NCBI GenBank assembly: GCA_019745565.1
Contig: JAIESW010000015.1
Location: 82,450-146,449 of the forward strand
Direction: 5' to 3'
Source: Burkholderiales bacterium
GTDB lineage: Bacteria; Pseudomonadota; Gammaproteobacteria; Burkholderiales; Ga0077523
DNA length: 64,000 bases
Positions 11,373 through 20,600 of this stretch are shown here, in pieces. The position numbers were made by a program, and so were the translations under genes. Each line of letters starts with the position of its first letter. The stretch's first letter is position 1. The notes under the pieces are model-generated. The model saw only the letters and a program-made list of their open reading frames with translations, did not search any database and was not told the DNA's origin.

Positions 11373-11521
11373 GACGGCAGAGCAGGAAGTGCCGGCACGC
11401 GCACACCAGCAACGCACGGTGGCTCCCCGCGGGTGCCGGAGTCGATGCCGCTCACCGTCGGTCCATCAGACCGACTCCTGAAGGGGCGGGGCCGTGATCC
11501 GCGCGGCTCCGCCCCTTGTTT
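11373..11521 (+). ncRNA. Candidate nnrS leader or small RNA
   Basis: A transcript predicted to start near 11373 from the upstream FNR-like dyad would end at a strong hairpin after about 150 nt. The stretch can form an inner hairpin (TCGGTC 11458-11463 with GACCGA 11469-11474) and an enclosing GGAGTCG/CGACTCC pair. CCCCGC at 11425-11430 could pair with GCGGGG at 11486-11491 and compete with the terminator stem. A 38-codon frame (11365-11481) ends where the hairpin begins but has no well-placed ribosome site. It may be an attenuator leader of nnrS or an independent small RNA. Confidence 0.35.
11481..11521 (+). terminator. Intrinsic terminator-like hairpin before nnrS
   Basis: AAGGGGCGGGGCC (11481-11493) pairs with GGCTCCGCCCCTT (11505-11517) with one G-U pair and an 11-nt loop, followed by GTTT. 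The T-run is short. It lies only 24 bp before the nnrS ATG, an odd place unless it is regulated. Confidence 0.65.
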
Positions 11522-11545
11522 CGTCCACCCGCACCCGCGCATCCC

Positions 11546-12733
11546 ATGACGACACCGACGGCGCCATCGCCTGCCCGCCCGGCAGGGGGATTCGCGCTCT
11601 TCAATCTCGGATTCCGCCCCTTCTATCCGCTGGCCGCCCTGGCGGCGGTGACGGGCGTGGGCCTCTGGGCCCTGCAACTGCTCGGTGCGATGCCGTCCGC
11701 CGGGACGGTGAGCGGGATGGCATGGCATGCGCACGAGATGGTGTTCGGGTTCGCCGCGGCCGTGATCGCCGGCTTCCTCTTCACCGCCGCGCGCAACTGG
11801 ACCGGACTGCCGACCCCGACCGGCAAGCTGCTCGCTGCCCTGTGCGTGCTCTGGCTCGCCGGCCGCATCGCCATCGTGTTTGCGCCCCGTCCGGTCGCCG
11901 CTGCGTTGGACCTGGCATTTCTTCCGGCGGTAGCGCTGGCGCTGTGGATCCCGCTGCAGCGCAGCCGCAATCGCAACCGGTTCATGGTGGGCCTGCTGCT
12001 GTTGCTCGCCGGGGCCAACGCCGCCTTCCACCTCGGGGACGCGGGTGTGCTGGCAGTGCCTGCCGTCGATGCCGTGCGCTTTGCCTTGTACGTGGTGGTC
12101 CTGCTGGTCACGATCATGGGGGGGCGCGTGATCCCGAGCTTCACGGCCAACGCCCTCCCCGGTGCGCGCGTACGCATGCGACGACGGCTCGATCTGAGCG
12201 CGATCGCGATGCTCGCCGCCGCACTCGCCGCCGTGCTCGTCCATCCTTCGGGCATTGCAACGGGCCTCCTCTGTGTCGCTGCCGCCGCGTTGCATGCGGC
12301 ACGACTGGCGGGGTGGGATCCGTGGGCCACGCGCCGGACGCCGATCCTGTGGATCCTGCATCTGTCCTACGCATGGATTCCGCTTGCCTTGCTGCTGCAT
12401 GGGCTTGCTGCCTTCGGCGCCGGCGTCGCGCCGATGCTCGCCGATCATGCGATCGCGGTCGGCGCCGTCGGCGGCGTGATCATCGGCATGATCACGCGCA
12501 CGGCGCACGGGCATTCGGGTCTGCCGCTGCAGGTAGGACGGTTGGAAGTGACTGCCTACGGGTTCGTCCACGGCGCGGCCGCGTTCCGCGTGCTGCTGCC
12601 GCTGATGTGGCCGGAGGCGCATGCCTTCGCCGTGGCGGCATCGGCCACGCTGTGGGCGGTCGCGTTCCTGCTCTATCTGCTGGTCTACGTTCCGATTCTC
12701 GTCCGCGTGCGCGCGGACGGCAGACCGGGCTGA
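11546..12733 (+). CDS. nnrS: NnrS family heme-copper membrane protein
   Basis: 395 residues with about twelve predicted membrane helices. The start has the family's FALFNLGFRPFYPLAALAA segment, and conserved His residues occur in MAWHAHEMVFG and ITRTAHGHSG. NnrS proteins bind heme and copper and help cells tolerate nitric oxide; they occur widely with nir and nor genes. The ATG at 11546 lacks a recognisable ribosome site, and a TTG ten codons upstream lies inside the terminator-like hairpin. The gene is behind an FNR-like dyad and converges on the radical SAM gene. Confidence 0.92.
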   Translation: MTTPTAPSPARPAGGFALFNLGFRPFYPLAALAAVTGVGLWALQLLGAMPSAGTVSGMAWHAHEMVFGFAAAVIAGFLFTAARNWTGLPTPTGKLLAALCVLWLAGRIAIVFAPRPVAAALDLAFLPAVALALWIPLQRSRNRNRFMVGLLLLLAGANAAFHLGDAGVLAVPAVDAVRFALYVVVLLVTIMGGRVIPSFTANALPGARVRMRRRLDLSAIAMLAAALAAVLVHPSGIATGLLCVAAAALHAARLAGWDPWATRRTPILWILHLSYAWIPLALLLHGLAAFGAGVAPMLADHAIAVGAVGGVIIGMITRTAHGHSGLPLQVGRLEVTAYGFVHGAAAFRVLLPLMWPEAHAFAVAASATLWAVAFLLYLLVYVPILVRVRADGRPG

Positions 12734-12776
12734 CTCGCAGGTCGGCGGCTCGGGCGGTAGCGCAGGCGGACTGTGC

Positions 12777-14702
12777 CTACTCGATCCGTGGTGCCAGCAC
12801 CAGATCGAACACGGACGAATCCACCGGAACCGCGGATCGAAGATGGTCCGCCACCACGATCGCCACGCGGTCGCCATGCCGGGCCAGGCGGTGCAGCAGC
12901 TGCCGCAACGGCTCCCGCTGCGAACGGTCGAACGAATCGATGCGCAGCGTGACGCGGGCCCGGGTCCGCGCCAGCAGGCGTTCCAGCGGGCGTGCGGCTC
13001 GGTGGAAGAACTCGGGGCCGAGCACTTCGGTGAGCGCCACGGATACCGTGGGACTGGCTGCCCATCGGAGTCGGAGCGATGCCGATCCGGCATTGACGTA
13101 GGTGCGCAGCGCCGCACGTAACCGCGCGAGGTGACGCTCGATGTCGGAACGGTGGACTGCAACTGCAGCGAAACGACGGTCCACGTACGCGCGCATGGAC
13201 AGTCCCGCGATCCAGTCCGAGACGACCAGCGGGAAGCGGTCGGGCCTGCGCAGCGGCAACGTGCGCAGGAAATGCCACCAGCGCTTGACGCCGCCGGGCA
13301 GGATTCCGTGCACCAGCAGCCGTGCGACGATGCCGAGTGCCGCAGCGGGCGCATACCCGCCCCGGTAGACCGGTGTTCCCATGTGCTGCAGCTTGTTGCG
13401 GATGCGCCTGGCGATCGAGCTGTCGGTCAGCAGCCGGCGATACAGATCTTCGTAAGCCGCAACCATCGCGTCGTAGGTCATGCGCAGCGGCACGATGTTG
13501 GTGCCGGGCCGGGTGTTGTCGGCGCCATCTGCCCGGATGTCGATGCGCCCCTCCGCTGCGAGGCGCTGATAGAGCGGCGTCCGCGGCAGGGCGGTCAGGA
13601 GGCCCACCATGGCGACCTGGATGCCCGAATCCACGATGAAGCGCTGCTGCCGCTCGAAGGTCTCGAGCGTGTCATTGTCGAACCCGACGATGAAGCCGGC
13701 GATCACGTCGATGCCGTGGCCATAGATGCGTTGCACCGAAGCGAGGACGTCCTCGTGCAGATTCTGAGTCTTGCCGGTCGCTTTCAGCGTTTCGGCGTCC
13801 GCCGTCTCGATGCCGACGAAGATCCAGCCGAACCCTGCATCGCGCAGGAGATCGAGCAGTTCCGCATCCTGTGCCAGGTTGATCGAGGCCTCGGTGCCGA
13901 AGCTGAAGCGCCAGTCAACGCGGGCCTGATACTCGATCAGGAATCGCAGCAGTCGTTTCGCGGCAGGCCGGTTGCCGATGAGGTTGTCGTCGACGAAGAA
14001 GACCTTGTGGACACCCGCCTGCCGCAGTGCATCGAGTTCCCGTTTCACCTGGGGCAGGGTCTTGTAGCGGGGCTTGCGACCGAACATGACGATGATGTCG
14101 CAGAACTCGCAGAGATAGGGGCATCCGCGCGAGAACTGCAGCGTCGCCGTGCTGTAGCGATCCAGGTGCAGGAGGTCGAAGCGGGGCGTCGGCGAGTCCT
14201 CGAGATCGACCACGCCGGTCTCGTGGTAGCGCGGCAGCGGATTGCCGGCTTCGAAGTCGCGGCAGAACTGCGGCCAGACGTATTCCGCCTCGCCGGCCAC
14301 CACGGCGTCCGCATGCGGGGTGTACTTCTCGGGGCAGAGCGACGCGTAGCTGCCGCCGGCCACGGTGAAGTGGCCGCGGCCGCGGTAGTAGTCGAGCAGT
14401 TCGCGTTGTCGGGCCGACTGTACCCCCATGCCGCAAACGCCCACGATGTCCGCTTCGGGTTCCAGCGGCAGCGGCTCCACGTTCTCGTCGACGATGCGGA
14501 TCTCCCAGTGCGACGGCGTCAACGCCGCCAGCGTGGCCAGTCCGAGCGGCGGGTTGAGCGCGCGATAGCGTGGGAGCACTTCCTCGATGGCCCAGCGAAA
14601 GCTCCAGAAGCTCTCGGGGAACTTCGGATTGACGAGGAGCAGACGCACGGGGCGGCCGACCGGCGGCCGTCTACGGTCCGATGAACTGAGCGGCAGGAAC
14701 AA
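12777..14702 (-). CDS. B12-binding radical SAM protein with DUF4070-like C-terminus
   Basis: 641 residues. An N-terminal cobalamin-binding Rossmann domain (about 18-150) is followed by a radical SAM core with CPYLCEFC (CxxxCxxC), then a region typical of DUF4070 (PTPRFDLL, PRTPLYQRL, NIVPLRM) and an extra C-terminal domain of roughly 150 residues. Relatives include the hopanoid C-2 methylase HpnP and other cobalamin-dependent methylases; substrate cannot be assigned. Start TTG 14702 is preferred because GAGAGG lies upstream; GTG 14648 is an alternative. It is divergent from narK1, sharing an intergenic region with an FNR-like dyad, which is unexpected for this family. Confidence 0.85.
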   Translation of the reverse strand: MFLPLSSSDRRRPPVGRPVRLLLVNPKFPESFWSFRWAIEEVLPRYRALNPPLGLATLAALTPSHWEIRIVDENVEPLPLEPEADIVGVCGMGVQSARQRELLDYYRGRGHFTVAGGSYASLCPEKYTPHADAVVAGEAEYVWPQFCRDFEAGNPLPRYHETGVVDLEDSPTPRFDLLHLDRYSTATLQFSRGCPYLCEFCDIIVMFGRKPRYKTLPQVKRELDALRQAGVHKVFFVDDNLIGNRPAAKRLLRFLIEYQARVDWRFSFGTEASINLAQDAELLDLLRDAGFGWIFVGIETADAETLKATGKTQNLHEDVLASVQRIYGHGIDVIAGFIVGFDNDTLETFERQQRFIVDSGIQVAMVGLLTALPRTPLYQRLAAEGRIDIRADGADNTRPGTNIVPLRMTYDAMVAAYEDLYRRLLTDSSIARRIRNKLQHMGTPVYRGGYAPAAALGIVARLLVHGILPGGVKRWWHFLRTLPLRRPDRFPLVVSDWIAGLSMRAYVDRRFAAVAVHRSDIERHLARLRAALRTYVNAGSASLRLRWAASPTVSVALTEVLGPEFFHRAARPLERLLARTRARVTLRIDSFDRSQREPLRQLLHRLARHGDRVAIVVADHLRSAVPVDSSVFDLVLAPRIE

Positions 14703-14759
14703 GGTGAACGGCCTCTCGAGGGCAATTCGCCATCATCGACCCATGCGGTGCAACGATCC

Positions 14760-14773
14760 TTGATCCAGGTTAA
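14760..14773. promoter_or_regulatory. FNR/Dnr-like dyad upstream of narK1
   Basis: TTGAT-CCAG-GTTAA has a perfect FNR left half-site and the right half seen in the other dyads here. It lies 162 bp before the narK1 ATG. The class II -10 position is GC-rich, but at class I spacing (-61.5) the -10 falls on GATAGT at 14815-14820. It could also serve the divergent radical SAM gene. Confidence 0.6.
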
Positions 14774-14814
14774 GGCGCGGGCAGGTGCACGCCGGCGCTC
14801 GCCCCATGCGTTCC

Positions 14815-14845
14815 GATAGTTCGGAGGAACTATCCCCGATAGTTC
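14815..14845. repeat. Three-arm GATAGTTC repeat in the narK1 leader/promoter
   Basis: GATAGTTC (14815-14822), GAACTATC (14827-14834) and GATAGTTC (14838-14845). Arms 1 and 2 form a palindrome with a 4-nt spacer; arms 2 and 3 form another with 3 nt. The direct copies, including the preceding CC, are 23 bp apart. It could be a tandem operator overlapping a -10 element or two mutually exclusive RNA hairpins. No known binding consensus was recognised. Confidence 0.6.
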
Positions 14846-14935
14846 TTGCGGCGACGCTCACCTCGTCTTTGGACGAATGGTCCCACGGCGGTGGTCCGCC
14901 TATCGTGGGCACGGGAAGAACGAGGGAGACGGCGC

Positions 14936-16177
14936 ATGGCGACGCAAGGCGATAAGCAGATCCCGGTGCTCGTGATGAGCACGATCGCGTTCACCATCTG
15001 CTTCGCGGTATGGATGGTGTTCGCCGTGATCGGCATTCCGATCCGCAAGGCGCTGGATCTCAATGCGACGCAGTTCGGTCTGCTCACCGCGACCCCGGTG
15101 CTGACCGGCTCGCTGGTGCGCGTGCCGCTCGGTCTGTGGACCGACCGCTACGGCGGCCGCATCGTCTTCTTCCTGCTGATGCTGAGCACGGTCATCCCCA
15201 TCTGGCTGCTGTCGTATGCCACGGAGTACTGGCACTTCCTGGTGCTGGGCCTGTTCGTCGGCCTTGCCGGCGGTTCCTTCTCGGTCGGCACCCCTTACGT
15301 GGCGCGCTGGTTCCGCAAGGAGCGTCAGGGGTTCGCCATGGGCGTGTTCGGTGCCGGCAATTCCGGTGCGGCGCTCACCAAGTTCGTGGCACCGGCCATC
15401 GTCGTGGCGGCCGGGTGGACCATGGTGCCGAAGGTCTATGCGGTGGCGATGCTGGTCACCGCGGCCGCCTTCTGGCTGTTCACGGCGTCGGATCCGGCGC
15501 ATCAGGTGGGCGCGCGGGTCACGTGGCGCGAGCAGCTCGCCGCCATGCGCGATCCGAAAGTGTGGAAGTACTGCCAGTACTACTCGATCGTCTTCGGCGG
15601 CTACGTCGCGCTCGCGCTGTGGATGGTGCAGTACTACGTGAGCGAGTACGGTTTCGACATCCGCACCGCGGCGCTGCTCGCCGCCTGTTTCTCGCTGCCC
15701 GGCGGCGTGCTGCGCGCGGTGGGCGGCTGGATGTCGGACCGCTGGGGCGCGCACACGGTCACATGGTGGGTCCTGTGGGTGAGCTGGGTGTGCCTGTTCC
15801 TGCTCTCGTACCCGCAGACCGACTTCACCATCACGACCGTGTCGGGTCCGAAGACCTTCCACATCGGTCTCGACGTGTGGACCTTCACCGCGCTGCTGTT
15901 CGTGATGGGCATGGCCTGGGCGTTCGGCAAGGCATCGGTGTTCAAGTACATCGCGAACGACTATCCGGGAAACATCGGCGTGATCTCCGGCATCGTCGGC
16001 CTGGCCGGCGGCATGGGCGGCTTCCTGCTCCCCATCCTGTTCGGCGTACTGGTCGATCTCACCGGCGTGCGTTCGAGCTGCTTCATGTTGCTGTACGGCG
16101 TGGTCTGGGTTTCGTTGATCTGGATGTACCTCACCGAGGTGCGGCGGATCGAGGTGATGGGACCGCGCGCCGTCTAG
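14936..16177 (+). CDS. narK1: Nitrate transporter NarK1 (nitrate/proton symporter type)
   Basis: 413 residues, major facilitator superfamily, about twelve helices. It has the MFS loop motif (LGLWTDRYGGR) and nitrate-porter glycine motifs (VFGAGNSGAA, GLAGGMGGFLLP). In denitrifiers with tandem narK genes the first is usually a nitrate/proton symporter that starts nitrate uptake. The start at 14936 matches the family N-terminus; a longer frame from 14846 would begin inside the GATAGTTC repeat. narK2 starts 31 bp later. The symporter assignment rests on order and family, not on a tested substrate. Confidence 0.93.
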   Translation: MATQGDKQIPVLVMSTIAFTICFAVWMVFAVIGIPIRKALDLNATQFGLLTATPVLTGSLVRVPLGLWTDRYGGRIVFFLLMLSTVIPIWLLSYATEYWHFLVLGLFVGLAGGSFSVGTPYVARWFRKERQGFAMGVFGAGNSGAALTKFVAPAIVVAAGWTMVPKVYAVAMLVTAAAFWLFTASDPAHQVGARVTWREQLAAMRDPKVWKYCQYYSIVFGGYVALALWMVQYYVSEYGFDIRTAALLAACFSLPGGVLRAVGGWMSDRWGAHTVTWWVLWVSWVCLFLLSYPQTDFTITTVSGPKTFHIGLDVWTFTALLFVMGMAWAFGKASVFKYIANDYPGNIGVISGIVGLAGGMGGFLLPILFGVLVDLTGVRSSCFMLLYGVVWVSLIWMYLTEVRRIEVMGPRAV

Positions 16178-16208
16178 GCGTCGCGGTGACCTGCGAGGAG
16201 AAGAGGAC

Positions 16209-17627
16209 ATGGCGACATCGACGGTGGATTCGACGGCCCGGCGCGGACGGCTGCTGACGGTCTGGACGCCGGAGGACAAGCAGTTCTGGCAGCAGCAGGG
16301 GCAGGCCATCGCCACGCTCAACCTGTGGATCTCGGTGCCCGCGTTGTTCCTGGCGTTCGCGGTATGGCAGCTGTGGAGCGTGGTGGCGGTCAACCTGAAC
16401 GCACTGGGCTTTCACTTCACCACCAACCAGCTCTTCTGGCTGGCCGCGGCGCCGGCACTTTCCGGCGCGACGCTGCGCATCTTCTATTCGTTCATGGTGC
16501 CGATCTTCGGCGGGCGGCGGTGGACTGCGATCTCGACCGCGTCGCTGCTGATCCCCGTGATCGGCATCGGCATCGCGGTGCAGGACCCGACGACGAGCTA
16601 CCCGACCATGCTGGTACTGGCGCTGCTGTGCGGGCTGGGCGGCGGCAACTTCTCGTCGAGCATGGCCAACATCAGTTTCTTCTTCCCGAAGGAGCGCAAG
16701 GGCTCGGCGCTGGGCGTCAACGCCGGCCTCGGCAACCTCGGCGTGTCCTCGGTGCAGTTCCTGGCACCGCTGGTGGTCACGATGCCGATCTGGCTCGCCT
16801 TCGGCGGTGAGCCGCAGCTCATCACCAACAAGGCCGGGCAGCAGGTGGAGATCTGGGCCCAGAACGCGGCCTTCATCTGGGTGCCATTCGTCGCGATCGC
16901 GGCGCTCGCCGCCTGGATCGGCATGAACGACATCGCCGACGCCAAGGCCTCGTTCGCCGAGCAGGCGATCATCTTCAAGCGGCGGCACAACTGGATCATG
17001 TGCTGGCTGTACCTGGGGACCTTCGGTTCGTTCATCGGCTACGCCGCCGGTTTTCCGCTGCTCATCAAATCACAGTTCCCCGGCGTGAACGCGCTGCAGT
17101 TCGCATGGCTCGGCCCCCTGGTGGGTGCGATCGTGCGGCCCTTCGGCGGCTGGCTGGCCGACAAGGCGGGCGGTGCACGCGTCACCTTCTGGAACTTCAT
17201 CGCGATGGCGCTAGCCGTGGTCGGCGTCCTCTACTACCTGCCCTCGGGTGCCTCGGGCGGCCACTTCGGCGGCTTCCTCGCGATGTTCCTGCTGCTGTTC
17301 CTCACCACCGGCATCGGCAACGGGTCCACGTTCCGCATGATCCCCGTGATCTTCGCCACCGAGCGCACGCGCGCCGCGGCGGGCCAGGGCAAGGCGGCCG
17401 AGGAGCAGGCGGTGAAGGAGGGCAACAAGGAGGCCGCTGCGGTGCTCGGCTTCGCCGGCGCCGTGGGGGCGTACGGCGGCTTCTTCATCCCGAAGAGCTA
17501 CGGCACCTCCATCTCGATGACCGGCGGGCCCGAAGGCGCCCTGTACGTGTTCATCGCCTTCTATCTCACCTGCATCGTCGTCACGTGGTGGTTCTACGCG
17601 CGGCGCAACGCGTCGATGCCGTGCTGA
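16209..17627 (+). CDS. narK2: Nitrate/nitrite antiporter NarK2
   Basis: 472 residues, MFS, about twelve helices. It has nitrate-porter motifs (GLGGGNFSSSMANISFF, GNGSTFRMIPVIF) and the long hydrophilic loop (TERTRAAAGQGKAAEEQAVK) typical of the NarK2 type. It is expected to exchange cytoplasmic nitrite for nitrate, supplying NarG and delivering nitrite to periplasmic NirS. A GAGGAGAAGAGG ribosome region precedes the ATG. It is followed by narG after 25 bp, in the common narK1K2GHJI order. Confidence 0.95.
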   Translation: MATSTVDSTARRGRLLTVWTPEDKQFWQQQGQAIATLNLWISVPALFLAFAVWQLWSVVAVNLNALGFHFTTNQLFWLAAAPALSGATLRIFYSFMVPIFGGRRWTAISTASLLIPVIGIGIAVQDPTTSYPTMLVLALLCGLGGGNFSSSMANISFFFPKERKGSALGVNAGLGNLGVSSVQFLAPLVVTMPIWLAFGGEPQLITNKAGQQVEIWAQNAAFIWVPFVAIAALAAWIGMNDIADAKASFAEQAIIFKRRHNWIMCWLYLGTFGSFIGYAAGFPLLIKSQFPGVNALQFAWLGPLVGAIVRPFGGWLADKAGGARVTFWNFIAMALAVVGVLYYLPSGASGGHFGGFLAMFLLLFLTTGIGNGSTFRMIPVIFATERTRAAAGQGKAAEEQAVKEGNKEAAAVLGFAGAVGAYGGFFIPKSYGTSISMTGGPEGALYVFIAFYLTCIVVTWWFYARRNASMPC

Positions 17628-17652
17628 CCACGCGCCAACCGGGAGTCCGACC

Positions 17653-20600
17653 GTGAGCCATTTCCTCGACCGACTGACCTACTTCACCCGAGACCACGAG
17701 ACCTTCGCCGACGGTCACGGCGTGGTGACGCGCGAAGACCGCACCTGGGAGGACGGGTATCGCAAGCGCTGGCAGCACGACAAGATCGTGCGCTCCACCC
17801 ACGGCACCAACTGCACCGGTTCGTGCAGCTGGAAGATCTACGTGAAGGGCGGCGTCGTCACCTGGGAAACCCAGCAGACCGACTACCCGCGCACGCGGCC
17901 CGACATGCCGAACCATGAGCCGCGCGGCTGTTCGCGCGGCGCGTCCTACAGCTGGTATCTGTACAGCGCGAACCGCATCAAGTACCCGATGGTTCGCGGC
18001 CGGCTGGTCCGCCTGTGGCGCGAGGCCCGGCGCTCGCTCGGCCCGGTGGAGGCCTGGGCATCCATCGTCGACGATCCGGTGAAGCTCAAGTCCTATCAAT
18101 CGGTGCGCGGCATGGGCGGCTTCGTGCGCGCCACCTGGGACGAAGTGGAGGAACTGATCGCCGCGGCCAACGCCTACACCATCAAGCGCTGGGGACCGGA
18201 TCGCGTGGTCGGCTTCTCGCCGATTCCCGCCATGTCCATGGTGTCCTACGCCGCCGGCAGCCGCTACCTGAGCCTGATCGGCGGCGTGTGCATGAGCTTC
18301 TACGACTGGTACTGCGATCTGCCGCCGTCGAGCCCGCAGACCTGGGGTGAGCAGACCGACGTGCCGGAATCGGCCGACTGGTACAACTCCACCTTCATCA
18401 TCGCGTGGGGTTCGAACGTGCCGCAGACGCGCACACCCGATGCGCACTTCTTCACCGAAGTCCGCTACAAGGGCGCGAAGGTGGTGGCCATCACGCCCGA
18501 CTATGCGGAGGTCTCCAAGCTCGCGGACCTGTGGCTGCACCCGAAGCAGGGGACCGACGCGGCGCTCGCGCTGGCGATGGGGCACGTGATCCTGCGCGAG
18601 TTCCATCTCGACCGCCAGGTGCCGTACTTCATCGACTACGCGCGCCGTTACACCGACCTGCCGCTGCTGGTCCGGCTCGACCGGCAGGGAGAGCGCTGGG
18701 TACCGGGCCGCTACGTGCGGGCGTCGGATTTCGACGGAGCGTTGTCGCAAGCCGAGCACCCGGAATGGAAGACGGTCGGCTTCGACACGCGTACCGGACG
18801 CATCTGCGTGCCGAACGGCTCCATCGGCTTCCGGTGGGGCGGCAGCGGCGGGGGCAAGTGGAACATCGAAGAGCGCGACGCCGTGTCGGGAGCCGAGACG
18901 GAACTGGCGCTGTCGTTGATCGGGCAACGCGACGACGTGGTGCCGGTGGCGTTCCCGTACTTCGGCGGCATCGAGACGCCGCACTTCGCGCACTCCGAGC
19001 AGGGCGGCGACGTGCTGTCGCGCAACGTGCCGGTGAAGCGCCTCCGGCTTGCCGAGGGCGAGACACTGGTGGCGAGCGTGTTCGACCTGCTGTGCGCGAA
19101 CTACGGTCTGGATCGCGGCCTCGGCGGCGAGAACGTTGCGCGGTCGTACGAGGACGACGTGCCTTATACGCCGGCCTGGCAGGCCCGCATCACCGGGGTG
19201 AAGGCCGAGGACGTGGTGACGTTGGCGCGCCAGTTCGCCGACAACGCCGAGAAGACCAACGGCAAGTCGATGGTGATCATCGGTGCCGCGATGAACCATT
19301 GGTACCACTCCGACATGAACTACCGCGGGGTCATCAACCTGCTGATGCTGTGCGGCTGCGTCGGCCAGTCGGGCGGCGGCTGGGCCCACTACGTCGGCCA
19401 GGAGAAGTTGCGCCCGCAGACCGGCTGGACCGCGCTCGCCTTCGCGCTCGACTGGCATCGCCCGCCGCGCCAGCAGAACTCGACCTCGTTCTTCTACGCG
19501 CACACCGACCAGTGGCGCTACGAGAAGATCGACGTGAAGGGCATCCTGAGCCCGCTGGCCGATCCGGCCCGCTACAGCGGCAGCCTGATCGACTTCAACG
19601 TGCGTGCCGAGCGCATGGGCTGGCTGCCATCCGCGCCGCAGTTCGCGGCCAACCCGATCGAATTGTGCAAGGAGGCGGCCGCGGCCGGCGTCGATGCGAA
19701 GGTCTACGCCGTGCACGGCCTCAAGGAAGGCACGCTGCGCATGGCCGCCGAGGACCCGGACGATCCCGTCAACTTCCCGCGCAACCTGTTCGTGTGGCGC
19801 TCCAACCTGCTGGGTAGTTCGGGCAAGGGACACGAGTACTTCCTGAAGCATCTGCTCGGCACCCGCCACGGCGTGCAGGGCCGCGATCTCGGTCCGGACG
19901 ACGCCCGTCCCGAGGAGGTCGTGTGGCACGAGAAGGCGCCGGAAGGGAAGCTCGATCTCCTGGTGACGCTCGACTTCCGCATGTCGACGACGTGCCTCTA
20001 CTCCGACGTGGTGCTGCCCACCGCCACGTGGTACGAGAAGAACGACCTCAACACCTCCGACATGCATCCGTTCATCCACCCGCTGTCCGCGGCGGTGGAT
20101 CCGGTGTGGGAGGCGCGCTCCGACTGGGAGATCTACAAGGGCATCGCACGCAAGTTCTCCGAGGTTTGCGTCGGCCATCTGGGCGTCGAGAAGGAATTGG
20201 TGATGACGCCGCTCATGCACGACACGCCCGGCGAACTGGCGCAGGCCCTCGACGTGCGCGACTGGAAGCGCGCGCAATGCGATCTCATCCCCGGCCGTAC
20301 CGCGCCCAACCTCACGGTGGTCGAACGCGACTATCCGAATACGTATCGCAAGTTCACGGCGCTGGGCCCGCTGATGACCAAGGTCGGCAACGGCGGCAAG
20401 GGCATCTCGTGGAACACCGAGCACGAGGTGGAGGCGCTGGCGCGCCTCAATCGCACCGTGACCGAACCGGGCATCACCCAGGGCCTGCCGCGCATCGAGA
20501 CCGACATCGATGCGGCGGAGGTCATCCTGATGCTCGCGCCGGAGACCAACGGGGAGGTGGCGGTGAAGGCGTGGGATGCGCTCTCGAAGATCACCGGGCG

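Noticed and set aside
11365..11481. 38-codon frame before nnrS as a protein-coding gene
   Set aside because: The nearest GGAGG is 15 nt from the ATG, the translation is basic low-complexity sequence, and the predicted transcript start lies inside the frame. It is treated as part of a leader or small RNA.
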